This document shows positions 9,285 through 17,885 of a stretch of DNA of 64,000 nt, one piece after another (positions within the stretch are counted from its first letter, which is position 1; every line of letters begins with the position of its first letter). The notes under the pieces were generated by a model. The model was not told the origin of the DNA and did no database searches. It saw nothing but the letters and a program-made list of their open reading frames with translations. Both the position numbers and the translations under genes were made by a program. The stretch comes from Novosphingobium sp. Chol11 (GTDB taxonomy: Bacteria > Pseudomonadota > Alphaproteobacteria > Sphingomonadales > Sphingomonadaceae): assembly GCF_900218065.1 (NCBI RefSeq), contig NZ_OBMU01000001.1, forward strand, positions 667,674 to 731,673, read 5' to 3'.

Positions 9285-9928
9285 TCGCGCCCGGCTCGTA
9301 TGGCCGCGCCCGCCGCGAAGGGCGTGATCGCGACCAGCAGCAGCGACGCCGCGCCCAGGAACTTCAGCGCTGCTCCGCTCCCGTCGCCCAACGTCCCTGC
9401 GCCAAATATCAGCAGCGGCACCGCGAGCGGCAGCGCGAGCAGCCCGGCCAGCGCCCCGCTCGACCGCAGCCCCGCAGTCAGGCTCGCCACCAGCAATCCC
9501 AAAGCCGCGAGCGCAGGCGTGCCGATCAGCAGACCTAGTTCCAGCATCCACACCGTCGCGCCGTCCAGCTTCAGGAGCGCGCTCGCGGGCAGGGTTGCGA
9601 TCATCAGCGCCGGGCCAAAACCCAGCCAATGCGCGATCAGCCGCGCCAGCATCAGCGTTTCCTCGCCTACGCCCCGCAACGCGATCTGGTCGAGCACCCC
9701 TGCGTCCCGGTCAGGCGCGATTAGCCGGTCCACGGGCAACAGGCTCGCCAGCAGCGCCGCGATCCACAGCATGCCGCCACCCGACCGCCGTAACAGCGCC
9801 GCGTCAGGCCCCACGGCAAAGGGATACAGGCTCGCCACCAGCAGCAGGAATGCCACAGGGAGCCACAGCCCCGCCGATTGCCACGCCTGCCGCAAATCCC
9901 GCGCCACCAGCAGCGCCATCACCCTCAC
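9281..9928 (-). CDS. ccmB: Heme exporter protein CcmB
   Basis: Permease subunit of the CcmABCD complex needed for cytochrome c maturation; with CcmA it drives release of holo-CcmE from CcmC in the inner membrane. 215 residues, six hydrophobic segments, N-terminal MALLVARDLRQAWQS and the FPFAVG-like LYPFAVGPD element typical of the family. Its start overlaps the ccmA stop (ATGA) and its stop overlaps the start of the EamA transporter gene. ccmC, D, E and F are not in this window. Confidence 0.93.
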   Translation of the reverse strand: MRVMALLVARDLRQAWQSAGLWLPVAFLLLVASLYPFAVGPDAALLRRSGGGMLWIAALLASLLPVDRLIAPDRDAGVLDQIALRGVGEETLMLARLIAHWLGFGPALMIATLPASALLKLDGATVWMLELGLLIGTPALAALGLLVASLTAGLRSSGALAGLLALPLAVPLLIFGAGTLGDGSGAALKFLGAASLLLVAITPFAAGAAIRAGRE

Positions 9929-10527
9929 GCCGCCTCCTCCGCGACGTAGGCGGCAAGGTCGATCACCACGGGCGATTTCATGGGCAGCGGCTGATGCGAA
10001 GCCGCCAGCACGATCCCCCCCCGCGCCAGATGCGCCGCCACCGCCGCGCCGAGCAGTTCGAGCGACGCATCGTCCAGCCCATTGCCCGGTTCATCCAGCA
10101 GCCACAGCTCAGCGCCGCTCGCAATCACCCGCGCCAGCGCGGCCCGCTTGCGCTGCCCGGTCGACAGCATCCGCACCGGAATCCCCACAAGCGGCCCCAG
10201 CGCCATAGCTTCCAATGCACCATCAAGCGCATGTCCGTCCGCACCATCCAGCCGCGCCCAAAAGCCGAGAGCTTGCGCCAAAGGCTCTTCCAGATCGAGC
10301 GCCAGCCGCTCGTCCGCCAGTGCGATCCTGCCGCGCCGCTCGATCGTCCCCGCTATCGGCCGCAGCAGCCCCGCGCAAATGCGCATCAGGCTCGACTTGC
10401 CGATCCCGTTCGGCCCCCGAAGCAGAGCGCTCTCCCCCTGTTCCAGCGCCAGGTCCACGCCCCGGAACAGCAACCGCCCGCCACGCGCGCAGGCGATGCC
10501 CGACAACCGCAGCGCCACGCCGCTCAT
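9925..10527 (-). CDS. ccmA: Heme exporter ATP-binding protein CcmA
   Basis: ABC ATPase of the cytochrome c maturation complex, 200 residues. Walker A is LRGPNGIGKSSLMRICAGLL, the signature is MLSTGQRKRAALARV, Walker B LWLLDEPGNGLDD, and the H-loop follows at LAASHQP. STGQ in place of LSGGQ is a normal CcmA feature. The gene is short, as usual for CcmA. It is joined to the upstream metallopeptidase gene and the downstream ccmB gene by four-base ATGA overlaps. Confidence 0.94.
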   Translation of the reverse strand: MSGVALRLSGIACARGGRLLFRGVDLALEQGESALLRGPNGIGKSSLMRICAGLLRPIAGTIERRGRIALADERLALDLEEPLAQALGFWARLDGADGHALDGALEAMALGPLVGIPVRMLSTGQRKRAALARVIASGAELWLLDEPGNGLDDASLELLGAAVAAHLARGGIVLAASHQPLPMKSPVVIDLAAYVAEEAA

Positions 10528-10949
10528 GACGCGACCATGTCCTCCAGCACCTGCATGTCCACGTCGGAAAGCCCGAAATGGTGGCCGATCTCATGCACCA
10601 CCACATGGGTAATCAGCGCATCGAGCGGCACGCCCGTCTCCACCCATTCATCCAGCAGTGGCCGCCGGAAAAGATGCACGGTAGGCGGGCTGTCCCCCGT
10701 CTGCTCGGCTTCCCCCAGGGGCCGCCCGCTGTAAAGCCCGGTCAGCCCGAACGGATCATCGATCTCCATCTCCTTCAATATCCGGTCGTCGGCAAATTCC
10801 TCAACGAACAGGACGACATTGGACAGATGGGATCGGAAAGGGTCCGGCAAACGCCCCAGCGCCTCAAGCGCCAGTCGTTCGATCTGCGCCACGGTTGGCG
10901 CGAAAAGAGGGGGTTGACCGGCGTCTGACATGGCTGCGACATAGGCCAT
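10524..10949 (-). CDS. Putative zinc metallopeptidase (zincin-like, HExxH)
   Basis: A 141-residue protein of the metallopeptidase-like family widespread in bacteria as a small single domain (proteobacterial acidic neutral metalloprotease-like family). The metal motif [13 protein letters not shown] has HExxH plus a downstream Asp within reach, and FVEEFAD and GLYSGRPL are the other conserved blocks. No signal peptide, so cytoplasmic. A second ATG at 10931 gives a 135-residue form and is about equally plausible. It is the first gene of a chain with ccmA, ccmB and an EamA transporter linked by ATGA overlaps. Substrates are unknown for the family. Confidence 0.82.
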   Translation of the reverse strand: MAYVAAMSDAGQPPLFAPTVAQIERLALEALGRLPDPFRSHLSNVVLFVEEFADDRILKEMEIDDPFGLTGLYSGRPLGEAEQTGDSPPTVHLFRRPLLDEWVETGVPLDALITHVVVHEIGHHFGLSDVDMQVLEDMVAS

Positions 10950-10971
10950 ACAATATTATGAGGATAGAGCC

Positions 10972-11265
10972 ATGATTGGTAAACTGTCCGGCGATGAACG
11001 GGCGCAGGAGCTCGCTTCCCTCCCGGAATGGACGCTGGTGGCGGAGCCGGAGGGCATCAAGCGGCGCTTCACCTTTTCCGACTTCAGCGAAGCGTTCGGT
11101 TTCATGACTAGAGTGGCGCTGCTCGCCGAACAGGCGAACCACCATCCCGAATGGTTCAACGTCTATAATCGCGTCGATATCACCTTGACCACCCATGACG
11201 CCGATGGCCTGTCGCGCCGTGACATAGACCTTGCAAAGGCTATCGACGCACTACTTACCGCCTGA
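10972..11265 (+). CDS. phhB: Pterin-4a-carbinolamine dehydratase
   Basis: 4a-hydroxytetrahydrobiopterin dehydratase (PCD/DCoH family), which regenerates the pterin cofactor of phenylalanine hydroxylase. The 97 residues show the family motif [20 protein letters not shown] with the catalytic histidines, and the LPEWTLV start of the fold. No phenylalanine hydroxylase gene is adjacent. It is divergent from the metallopeptidase-ccm chain, with only about 20-40 bp between the start codons, so the two promoters must overlap. Confidence 0.92.
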   Translation: MIGKLSGDERAQELASLPEWTLVAEPEGIKRRFTFSDFSEAFGFMTRVALLAEQANHHPEWFNVYNRVDITLTTHDADGLSRRDIDLAKAIDALLTA

Positions 11266-11273
11266 TCGGTTGA

Positions 11274-11804
11274 TCAGGGTTGCCCCTCGATGCGATCCTC
11301 ATAGCCATGCAGCGCCGCGATCACGGCCGAATCTCCAGCATAGCGGCGGCGCAGCATGGCGAGTTTCGCGTCGGTGCCGGTGCATAGTTCGGCGATGCTC
11401 TCCATCAGGAACACGCGCCTTTCCCCATCATAGGGCTCTTCCCCCCGGAAATGGTCGCAGCTGTCGCGATCGACCATGAAGCTGGTGACTTCCTGCGGGA
11501 AAGCCGTCGCCAGAGCGGCATCGGGAGAAGGGGGCAGGTCGAGCGATCCGTGCGGCGCGGGCTGCGCCTGCACGGTCACTTGCGCAGACGGGCGCTGCGG
11601 CGCGGCGACCACTTCGATCGGCTCGCCTTCGATCGCGTTGGCGGAAAGCACGGGCTGAGGGATGGAGGCGTTCTCCGAGGACGCAGCATCGCCAGACGCA
11701 TCACGGCAGCCGGCGGTCAGCGCCAGCATCACCATCAATGGAAACAGCCCCACCCGTGCGCCCACCGATTTCCTCCCGCAAAATGGCAATGAGATCAGCG
11801 ACAT
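11274..11804 (-). CDS. Hypothetical lipoprotein
   Basis: Unrecognised protein of about 176 residues. A hydrophobic stretch LFPLMVMLALTAGC ends in a lipobox-type LTAGC (Cys near residue 33 from this start), followed by a low-complexity Ala/Ser/Pro linker and a C-terminal domain with SCDHFRGEEPYDGERR and RRRYAGDSAVIAALHGYE. It is likely a lipid-anchored periplasmic protein. The start is uncertain: at 11804 the gene overlaps the end of the patatin gene by about 100 bases, while a start at 11735 would shorten the signal peptide. It lies just downstream of the patatin gene on the same strand. Confidence 0.6.
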   Translation of the reverse strand: MSLISLPFCGRKSVGARVGLFPLMVMLALTAGCRDASGDAASSENASIPQPVLSANAIEGEPIEVVAAPQRPSAQVTVQAQPAPHGSLDLPPSPDAALATAFPQEVTSFMVDRDSCDHFRGEEPYDGERRVFLMESIAELCTGTDAKLAMLRRRYAGDSAVIAALHGYEDRIEGQP

Positions 11805-14094
11805 GCGGCAGTCGCTGTTCCTCCTCATCGAGAATCGCCAAGAATGCGGCTTGCCTATAATCGCGCACACAGTCTTCCGAAAGGCGGCTTGCCGCGGGTA
11901 ATGTGGAAATTACGATATCCAGCAGCCGCTCGACACCATGAAGGCGTCCCCACAAATAGTCGTTTTCACGATAAGCCCTGCTGAAAAATGCACCAAAGTT
12001 GTTGAATTCAATGCCTTTTAATGTGGCGTCCGCACCTCCCGGCCGAATAGCGCTGCAATCTTCCGGAGAAATACGGTCCACCTTCACCGGATCATATTCT
12101 TCCATGGCGTGGCCTTGGAGCAACGGTAGGGTGGCGATGTCGTAAAAGGGAAAGCCAAGATAGGAGAGCAGCATGATCCGCCGCTCCGCTTTCGGCAGCC
12201 CGGCGAGCGCTTCGGCCAGCACCATGTCGGCCACGTCGTCCCGGGCCTTCAAATCGCGTGCCTGCGCGATCGCTTCCAGCGCGGCGGCAGGATCGGACGG
12301 CACGTCCCTGGCTGCGGCCCGGATCGCGCCGTTATAGAAATCCGTGCCCTCGCATTCCGTATAATGCGCCATCGATTGGTAGATGGCGTCATGCATCTTC
12401 TGGATCGCCGCTGCATCAGCCTGCGAATCAATCTCCAATGTTTCCGCGAGCCGCCGCGCCAGAAAGCGCAGGCGGCGAATGCGGAAACTGAGGTCATGGG
12501 TGCGAAAGAAGGCGACAGGTGGCGAGGTCGGCCCCACATCCTCGATCAGCTTGTCCGCACCAATCGCCCGGACATGGGACCACAAGGCCTGACGAAAATT
12601 CTCCCGCATCATCGGGCTGTCTTCGCCGCTGAGGCGGAACAGCAGGACGGCAAGATCCTCGACGATGCCCGACAGCTTCAAATGGCCATAGGCGGGGAAA
12701 GCGAAACCAGCCGAATTCGCGGCGCGCATTTGCGCCTTCGCGCGCCACGCGGACAAACGAGCGGGCGTCGGACGGTCGAGGAACAGCATGCCGCCGATCG
12801 TATTTTCGACCTCCGCCTCGATCCCGGGCCTCAGCGCGTTCAAAATCCGGACCATCCGTCGAATGCGCGACGAATGACGGTCGATCGCTTCCAGATTGTC
12901 GCGGATCGGCTGCTCGCGCGGAATATCGCTGAGCGCCCCGAAAATGGTGCGGAAAAAGCCGGGCAATTGCGCCTTTTCCTCTGGCGTGGCGTCTTCCTGC
13001 TCACCCTCCCGGTTCAGCCGGATGGATCGATGGCCGGGCTTGGGATCGATATAGACGAAACGCCGGTCGACCTCGCGCCGTGATGGGCGGTTCCGCAACG
13101 CCCCGATCGCCTGAGCAAAGGGCGCGTTCGCCAGCACCGACCCATCGATCAGGATCGCGTCTTCCGCATTGCCGCGCGCCCAGTGGCGGGGCAGGGCATG
13201 GGCCAGAAAAGCGTCGCGGGTCGGCCAGGCACGGTGACGCTGCTTCAGCACCCGATCCAGTTCCCGCACGGTGAAGGGCGGGAAGGCACCAGGGAAGCTC
13301 GCCGTCGCGCGCGCGGCGAATACCAGCTCCGCCGGGTCGGCGAAGAGGCGGTCGCCGCGTCCCCGCGCCCGGAAGCCGACGGACAGGCGATGTTCGGTTT
13401 CCACCACCTGGGGCGGGCTGTTGAGGTTCAGGCTTTGGGGGTGTCCCTCAAAATCAGTGACCGTGACGAACAGGTCGAGCGGGTGCCCGTCCGGCAGCAA
13501 GGGCGGTCCGCGCTCGGCCGCCTCCATCGCATCGAAGGCATCCAACAGCATCGCCGTGAAGATTTCGCCGCCAAAGGGAGGCTCGAACCATCTCGACCGA
13601 ATGAAGTGGGACAGCTTCTGCCGCACCTCCTCGCGCGTATCGGGGGCGACGGTGCGCTCGACCGTGTCGCCCGGCCGCCGCGCTGCCATCCACACCAGCG
13701 GGGTTGCCCAGAATTTGCTGATGCGCCTTGCTGGACGGGCATCAGGGTCCAGCAGCCGCTCAACATCGGCATTTTCCAACCACAGATCGGTGAGCGGCTC
13801 CAGCGATTGCCCCGTTTCGATCGCCTGTGCGAGGAAGATCCCGTTGATCCCGCCAGCGCTTGCTCCGGCGATGATGTCTGGCATCACCCGCAACCGTACG
13901 CCGCTTGCCGCCTCCAGATCCTCCAGCAGCTTCCTGTAAACCGCCTCGCTTCCCTCGCTGCTCGGGGTGCCGTCATGAAACGCCCGGCTCGCCCGCGCCA
14001 GCCGCCAGATTTCCTTGGTGATGCCGTGCATGTAGACGGCAAGGCTGATCCCCCCATAGCAGACCAGCGCAAGCCGAAGTTCGCGCTCCTTCAT
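11701..14094 (-). CDS. Patatin-like phospholipase with DUF3376 domain
   Basis: A 797-residue patatin-family protein, the long type with a DUF3376 C-terminal half. Ser-Asp dyad features are visible: the glycine-rich oxyanion segment LVCYGGISLAVYMHG at the N-terminus, nucleophile elbow GASAGGING (Ser 79), and the Asp in LIDGSVLANAPF. Family members hydrolyse acyl ester bonds of lipids. There is no signal peptide and no clear membrane helix in the first half. The C-terminal region of about 400 residues is mostly helical with no recognised catalytic motif. Physiological role unknown. Confidence 0.88.
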   Translation of the reverse strand: MKERELRLALVCYGGISLAVYMHGITKEIWRLARASRAFHDGTPSSEGSEAVYRKLLEDLEAASGVRLRVMPDIIAGASAGGINGIFLAQAIETGQSLEPLTDLWLENADVERLLDPDARPARRISKFWATPLVWMAARRPGDTVERTVAPDTREEVRQKLSHFIRSRWFEPPFGGEIFTAMLLDAFDAMEAAERGPPLLPDGHPLDLFVTVTDFEGHPQSLNLNSPPQVVETEHRLSVGFRARGRGDRLFADPAELVFAARATASFPGAFPPFTVRELDRVLKQRHRAWPTRDAFLAHALPRHWARGNAEDAILIDGSVLANAPFAQAIGALRNRPSRREVDRRFVYIDPKPGHRSIRLNREGEQEDATPEEKAQLPGFFRTIFGALSDIPREQPIRDNLEAIDRHSSRIRRMVRILNALRPGIEAEVENTIGGMLFLDRPTPARLSAWRAKAQMRAANSAGFAFPAYGHLKLSGIVEDLAVLLFRLSGEDSPMMRENFRQALWSHVRAIGADKLIEDVGPTSPPVAFFRTHDLSFRIRRLRFLARRLAETLEIDSQADAAAIQKMHDAIYQSMAHYTECEGTDFYNGAIRAAARDVPSDPAAALEAIAQARDLKARDDVADMVLAEALAGLPKAERRIMLLSYLGFPFYDIATLPLLQGHAMEEYDPVKVDRISPEDCSAIRPGGADATLKGIEFNNFGAFFSRAYRENDYLWGRLHGVERLLDIVISTLPAASRLSEDCVRDYRQAAFLAILDEEEQRLPHVADLIAILREEIGGRTGGAVSIDGDAGADRRLP

Positions 14095-14132
14095 GCGGCG
14101 CAGCCCCCCGGCCCTAAACCTCTCCTCCGTTC

Positions 14133-14153
14133 GCCCTGAGCTTGTCGAAGGGC
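14133..14153. repeat. Short intergenic palindromic repeat (CTGAGCTTGTCGAAG type)
   Basis: The core CCTGAGCTTGTCGAAGG, with GCCCT/AGGGC arms, sits between the patatin gene and the next gene. This exact core is a very common dispersed element in sphingomonad and other proteobacterial genomes. No other copy was noticed in this window. It could form a small hairpin at the 5' side of the patatin gene, but it is not followed by a T-run, so it is not called as a terminator. Confidence 0.7.
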
Positions 14154-14218
14154 TCTACTTTTCCTCGAGGCGAGCGGGCGATGTTTTTGCACTTTCACCC
14201 CCATGAAAACGCGCCACC

Positions 14219-14914
14219 TCACAACCGAAACTCCGCCCAGATCGGCAGATGATCCGAAGCTTTTCTTGACGCCGCGCTGTCATGCACGCCGCTGTCCACC
14301 AGCTTCAACTGACCGCAATGCATGATCCGGTCGAGCCGCGCCACGGGCCGCCGCGCGTGAAAGCTCCGCCCGCACGGAGCGAAATTATAGTGCCGAGCAA
14401 AGTCCGCCAGACATCCCCGGTTGGCGCTCCATTCATTCAGGTCGCCCATCAATACCGTGGGCATCGCGTCCCGCTGCGCCGCCGCGTGAATGACCGCAGC
14501 CGCCTGCTTGCGCCGCCACAGGCCCGACAGGTCGAGATGCATGCCAAAGATGCGCAGCTTCGCCTTGCCCAGCTCCACCTCCGCCATGGTCGCGCCGCGC
14601 GGCTCCAGACAGGGCAGGTGCAGCACGTCATGAGTGCCGATCTCGGCCTCCTTCCGCACCAGGATCGCGTTGCCATGCCATCCCATTGAATCGACCTGCA
14701 CATTCAGGGGCACAGGCTTGTAGGGGCTCATCGATTCCAGCAGCCAGGGCGGGATGGCGGCGGTGCGCACGCCAAAGCGTCGATCCGCTTCCTGAAGTGC
14801 GATGACGTCCGCATTCAGTTCTCCCAGCACCTCCAATACTCGCTCGGGGCTGCGGCGGCGGTCGGTGCCAATGGCTTTGCGGATATTGTAGCTGGCGACG
14901 CGAAAGGACTTCAT
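14219..14914 (-). CDS. Endonuclease/exonuclease/phosphatase family protein
   Basis: A 231-residue EEP-fold metal-dependent phosphodiesterase. Active-site blocks: VASYNIRKAIG (Asn), ALQEADRRFG (Glu), a GMHLDLSG strand, LMGDLNEWS (Asp/Asn pair), RLDRIMHCG and KASDHLPIWAEF at the C-terminus (Asp-His). No signal peptide. The start at 14914 (MKSFRVASYNIRK) is preferred over 14932 because it places the first strand at the N-terminus. The family covers DNA-repair nucleases, sphingomyelinase-like enzymes and inositol phosphatases, so the substrate cannot be assigned. Confidence 0.85.
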   Translation of the reverse strand: MKSFRVASYNIRKAIGTDRRRSPERVLEVLGELNADVIALQEADRRFGVRTAAIPPWLLESMSPYKPVPLNVQVDSMGWHGNAILVRKEAEIGTHDVLHLPCLEPRGATMAEVELGKAKLRIFGMHLDLSGLWRRKQAAAVIHAAAQRDAMPTVLMGDLNEWSANRGCLADFARHYNFAPCGRSFHARRPVARLDRIMHCGQLKLVDSGVHDSAASRKASDHLPIWAEFRL

Positions 14915-15060
14915 GGCGAAACAATGCGCCACATCAGCATGAGTTTCCAGCGCCCTCGGGCAGGTTCATCATGTCCATGCCGCACCGCGGGCAAAGGGAG
15001 GAGCGATCCAGGCGCTTCTTTGTTCTTGAAACGTTCACCGTGGCAAGCCATAGCTCGCAG

Positions 15061-16428
15061 ATGGCCAAGGCAAAGCGCAAATTCGTCTGCCAGCAGTGCG
15101 GCACCCTTTCTTCCCGGTGGCAGGGGCAGTGCGACGACTGCGGCGAATGGAACAGCATTGTCGAGGAGGCGGCAGAGACAATCTTTTCCGCGCGTCACGA
15201 TCTGCAAACCGGCGGGCGCGCGCTGACGCTTGTCGGGCTGAACAGCCAGGTCGAACTGCCCCAGCGGACGAGCACCGGGATTGCCGAGTTCGATCGCGCC
15301 CTGGGCGGCGGCATCGTTCCCGGATCAGCCATGCTGATTGGCGGTGATCCCGGCATCGGCAAATCGACCCTGCTGCTTCAGGCCGCTGCCCGCATCGCCG
15401 CGCGCGGTCTTTCCGTCGCCTATATCAGCGGTGAGGAAGCGGCGGACCAGGTCCGCCTCCGGGCGCAGCGCCTCGGCCTTGGCAACGCGCCGGTTCAGCT
15501 CGCCAGCGCAACCTCTGTCCGGGACATATTGACCACCTTGGGGGAGGGGGAGTCGCCTGCGCTGCTCGTCATCGATTCGATCCAGACGATGCACAGCGAC
15601 CTGATCGAAGGCGCGCCGGGCACCGTCAGTCAGGTGCGTGCGTCCAGCCAGGAACTGATCCGCTTCGCCAAGCAGCGCGGCACCGCTGTCATCCTGGTCG
15701 GCCATGTCACCAAGGATGGCAGCATCGCCGGGCCGCGCGTGCTGGAGCATATGGTCGATACCGTGCTGAGCTTCGAAGGCGAGCGCAGTCACCAATATCG
15801 CATCCTGCGCGCGATCAAGAATCGCTTTGGCGGCACGGATGAGATCGGCGTTTTCGCGATGGTGGCGGAGGGGTTGGAAGAAGTCGCGAACCCTTCGGCC
15901 TTGTTTCTTACCCATCGCGACGAAACCGTGACCGGCGCAACCGTCTTTCCCGCGCTGGAGGGCACTAGACCAGTGCTGGTCGAGATACAGGCGCTCGTCG
16001 TTCGCCTATCCAGCGGCGCCACGCCCCGGCGTGCGGTGGTGGGATGGGACAGCGGCCGCCTCGCCATGATCCTCGCCGTGCTGGAGGCGCGCTGCGGCCT
16101 CAGCTTCTCGACCTGCGAAGTCTATTTGAACGTCGCGGGCGGCTATCGCTTGTCCGACCCTGCCGCTGACCTTGCCGTGGCCGCCGCGCTCATATCGGCG
16201 CTCGCGGAACGGCCGGTGCCCGCTGATCTGGTCCTGTTCGGAGAAATCGCGCTCTCCGGGGAAATCCGCCCGGTCGCCCATGCGCCGCTTCGCCTGCGCG
16301 AATCGGCAAAGCTCGGCTTCGAACGCGCCCATGTTCCTTCCGCGGTCGCCGATGGGGTGAAGGGGATCGCCGTCAGCGGCTATCGCGCCTTAAGCCAACT
16401 GGTTGACCAGATGCTCGGCCGCGGATAG
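15061..16428 (+). CDS. radA: DNA repair protein RadA
   Basis: RadA (Sms), the RecA-like helicase that processes recombination intermediates. 455 residues from 15061, the normal length. N-terminal four-cysteine zinc finger (CQQCGTLSSRWQGQCDDCGEW), Walker A GGDPGIGKSTLL, Walker B LLVIDSIQTM, the family-specific KNRFG motif, and a C-terminal Lon-like domain (VAGGYRLSDPAADLAVAAAL). An in-frame ATG 90 bases upstream would place extra residues before the zinc finger and is rejected. The cvpA gene follows after 10 bp. Confidence 0.96.
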   Translation: MAKAKRKFVCQQCGTLSSRWQGQCDDCGEWNSIVEEAAETIFSARHDLQTGGRALTLVGLNSQVELPQRTSTGIAEFDRALGGGIVPGSAMLIGGDPGIGKSTLLLQAAARIAARGLSVAYISGEEAADQVRLRAQRLGLGNAPVQLASATSVRDILTTLGEGESPALLVIDSIQTMHSDLIEGAPGTVSQVRASSQELIRFAKQRGTAVILVGHVTKDGSIAGPRVLEHMVDTVLSFEGERSHQYRILRAIKNRFGGTDEIGVFAMVAEGLEEVANPSALFLTHRDETVTGATVFPALEGTRPVLVEIQALVVRLSSGATPRRAVVGWDSGRLAMILAVLEARCGLSFSTCEVYLNVAGGYRLSDPAADLAVAAALISALAERPVPADLVLFGEIALSGEIRPVAHAPLRLRESAKLGFERAHVPSAVADGVKGIAVSGYRALSQLVDQMLGRG

Positions 16429-16438
16429 CCCGGCCCAC

Positions 16439-16960
16439 ATGAACGCCGTCGATATCCTCGTCCTTCTCGCCATCGGCGGTTGCACAGTCTTGGGCTTGCT
16501 TCGTGGTTTCGTTCTTGAAACCCTGTCGCTGATCGCCTGGGTCCTGGGCATCTTCGCCATCCGCCTCTTCCATCCTTCAGCGACCGAACTCCTCGCCCCC
16601 TTCGTCGGTACGACCGGAGGCGCGGCAATTCTTGCATTCATTCTGGTTTTCGGCGTCACTTTCGGCGCAGGAAAACTCCTCGCCCACGCCATCGGCCGCC
16701 GCACGCGCCAATCCATCCTTGGCCCCGTCGATCGCGTTCTGGGCGGCGGCTTTGGCGCGATAAAGGGATTAATCGGCGCAACTCTCGTCTTCCTGGCATT
16801 CAGCCTGGTCTACGACACTTTCTACGGCAGCGGTGAACGCCGCCCGGATTGGCTGTCCGACGCGCGCACCTATCCGCTGCTCAACGCCAGCGGCCAAGCC
16901 ATCAGTGAATTCGTAGCCGAACGCCGCTCCAGAAAGCCTTCAATCCAAAGCGATCAGTGA
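16439..16960 (+). CDS. CvpA family inner-membrane protein
   Basis: A 173-residue protein with four hydrophobic helices in the first two thirds and a basic, soluble tail. The pattern AVDILVLLAIGGCTVLGLLRGFV and the GRRTRQSILGPVDRVLGGGFGAIKGLI block are typical of the CvpA/colicin V production family, linked in enterobacteria to envelope homeostasis and, historically, colicin V secretion. It follows radA closely on the same strand; in alphaproteobacteria the radA-cvpA(-purF) order is common. It converges with the next gene, leaving four bases between the two stop codons. Confidence 0.9.
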   Translation: MNAVDILVLLAIGGCTVLGLLRGFVLETLSLIAWVLGIFAIRLFHPSATELLAPFVGTTGGAAILAFILVFGVTFGAGKLLAHAIGRRTRQSILGPVDRVLGGGFGAIKGLIGATLVFLAFSLVYDTFYGSGERRPDWLSDARTYPLLNASGQAISEFVAERRSRKPSIQSDQ

Positions 16961-16964
16961 TGGT

Positions 16965-17879
16965 TCATAGCCAACCTTTGACCCGATAGGCTTCGGCGGT
17001 CGCCTTGAGGCCTTCCTCGGTAGACACTTGGGGCACCCACAGCTTCTTGGGAGGCTGCTTGCGCTTCGTTACTACCCAGTCGGGATGGCAGAAATAGCTG
17101 ACACGATCTTGTGTGAGCTTTGCACCCTTGCCCCGTAAAATGCGGTCCAGCCGGGCACCCAGGCCCAATGCCCAGTTCGGGGTGGCAAAGGTTCGCACAT
17201 CCTTGCCGACCGCCCGGCCAACAGCCTGCCCAAAGTCCAGATGGTCCCACCCTCCGGGCGTGCCATCATCCGCCTCGTAACAGTGGGCGAGACTGATTTC
17301 CGTTTCGCCAGCAAGCCGCAGCAGCAACCGGCCAAGATCGCTCACCTCGATCAGCGACAGCCGTCCGCCGGGAGGCAGCAGCATGATGCCGCGCTTGGCC
17401 ATGCGGAACAGTTCCAGCATTTCCCGATCGCCAGGCCCGTAAATCGCGGGCGGCCGCACGATCGTCCAATCAAGGCCGCTAGCCTTGACGTGACGCTCCG
17501 CCAAAGCCTTCGACCAGCCATAGTCAGACAGCTTCGGTTCGCGCGCGGCCAAGGACGAAACATGCACCAGCCGCCGCACACCCCGCTGCCGCATGGCGTC
17601 GACCACCGCCATGGTGCCACGAGCGTTGCCAGCCTCGAACCCGTCGCGGTCCGGGGCGTTCACGACACCTGCAATATGGATCACCACATCAGCGTCCCGC
17701 ACAAGCGTGTTGAGCGCCGCGCGATCTTCAAGCGAGCCATGCACCCATTTCAGCCGGGCGCGAGGCGGCTGCGCCTTTCGGGTGATAGCCGTCACATGAT
17801 GACCAGCTTCAAGAGCCTGATTCAGCGTTTCGGCGCCGACGAAACCTGTCGCGCCCGTCATGGCAATACGTAATTTCAT
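16965..17879 (-). CDS. NAD(P)-dependent epimerase/dehydratase family protein
   Basis: Extended short-chain dehydrogenase, 304 residues. Rossmann motif TGATGFVG at the N-terminus, then VHVSSLAAREP and the catalytic DYGWSKALAE (YxxxK), and a VRPPAIYGPGD substrate-side loop. This set is typical of the atypical extended SDR group (complex I NDUFA9-like and sugar epimerase-like). Substrate unknown. It follows proB by six bases on the same strand, so it is probably the last gene of the obgE-proB transcript. Confidence 0.85.
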   Translation of the reverse strand: MKLRIAMTGATGFVGAETLNQALEAGHHVTAITRKAQPPRARLKWVHGSLEDRAALNTLVRDADVVIHIAGVVNAPDRDGFEAGNARGTMAVVDAMRQRGVRRLVHVSSLAAREPKLSDYGWSKALAERHVKASGLDWTIVRPPAIYGPGDREMLELFRMAKRGIMLLPPGGRLSLIEVSDLGRLLLRLAGETEISLAHCYEADDGTPGGWDHLDFGQAVGRAVGKDVRTFATPNWALGLGARLDRILRGKGAKLTQDRVSYFCHPDWVVTKRKQPPKKLWVPQVSTEEGLKATAEAYRVKGWL

Positions 17880-17885
17880 GGGATG

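Noticed and set aside
13183-14139. Plus-strand frame across the patatin gene
   Set aside because: Antisense to a long family-matching gene; the translation shows no domain.
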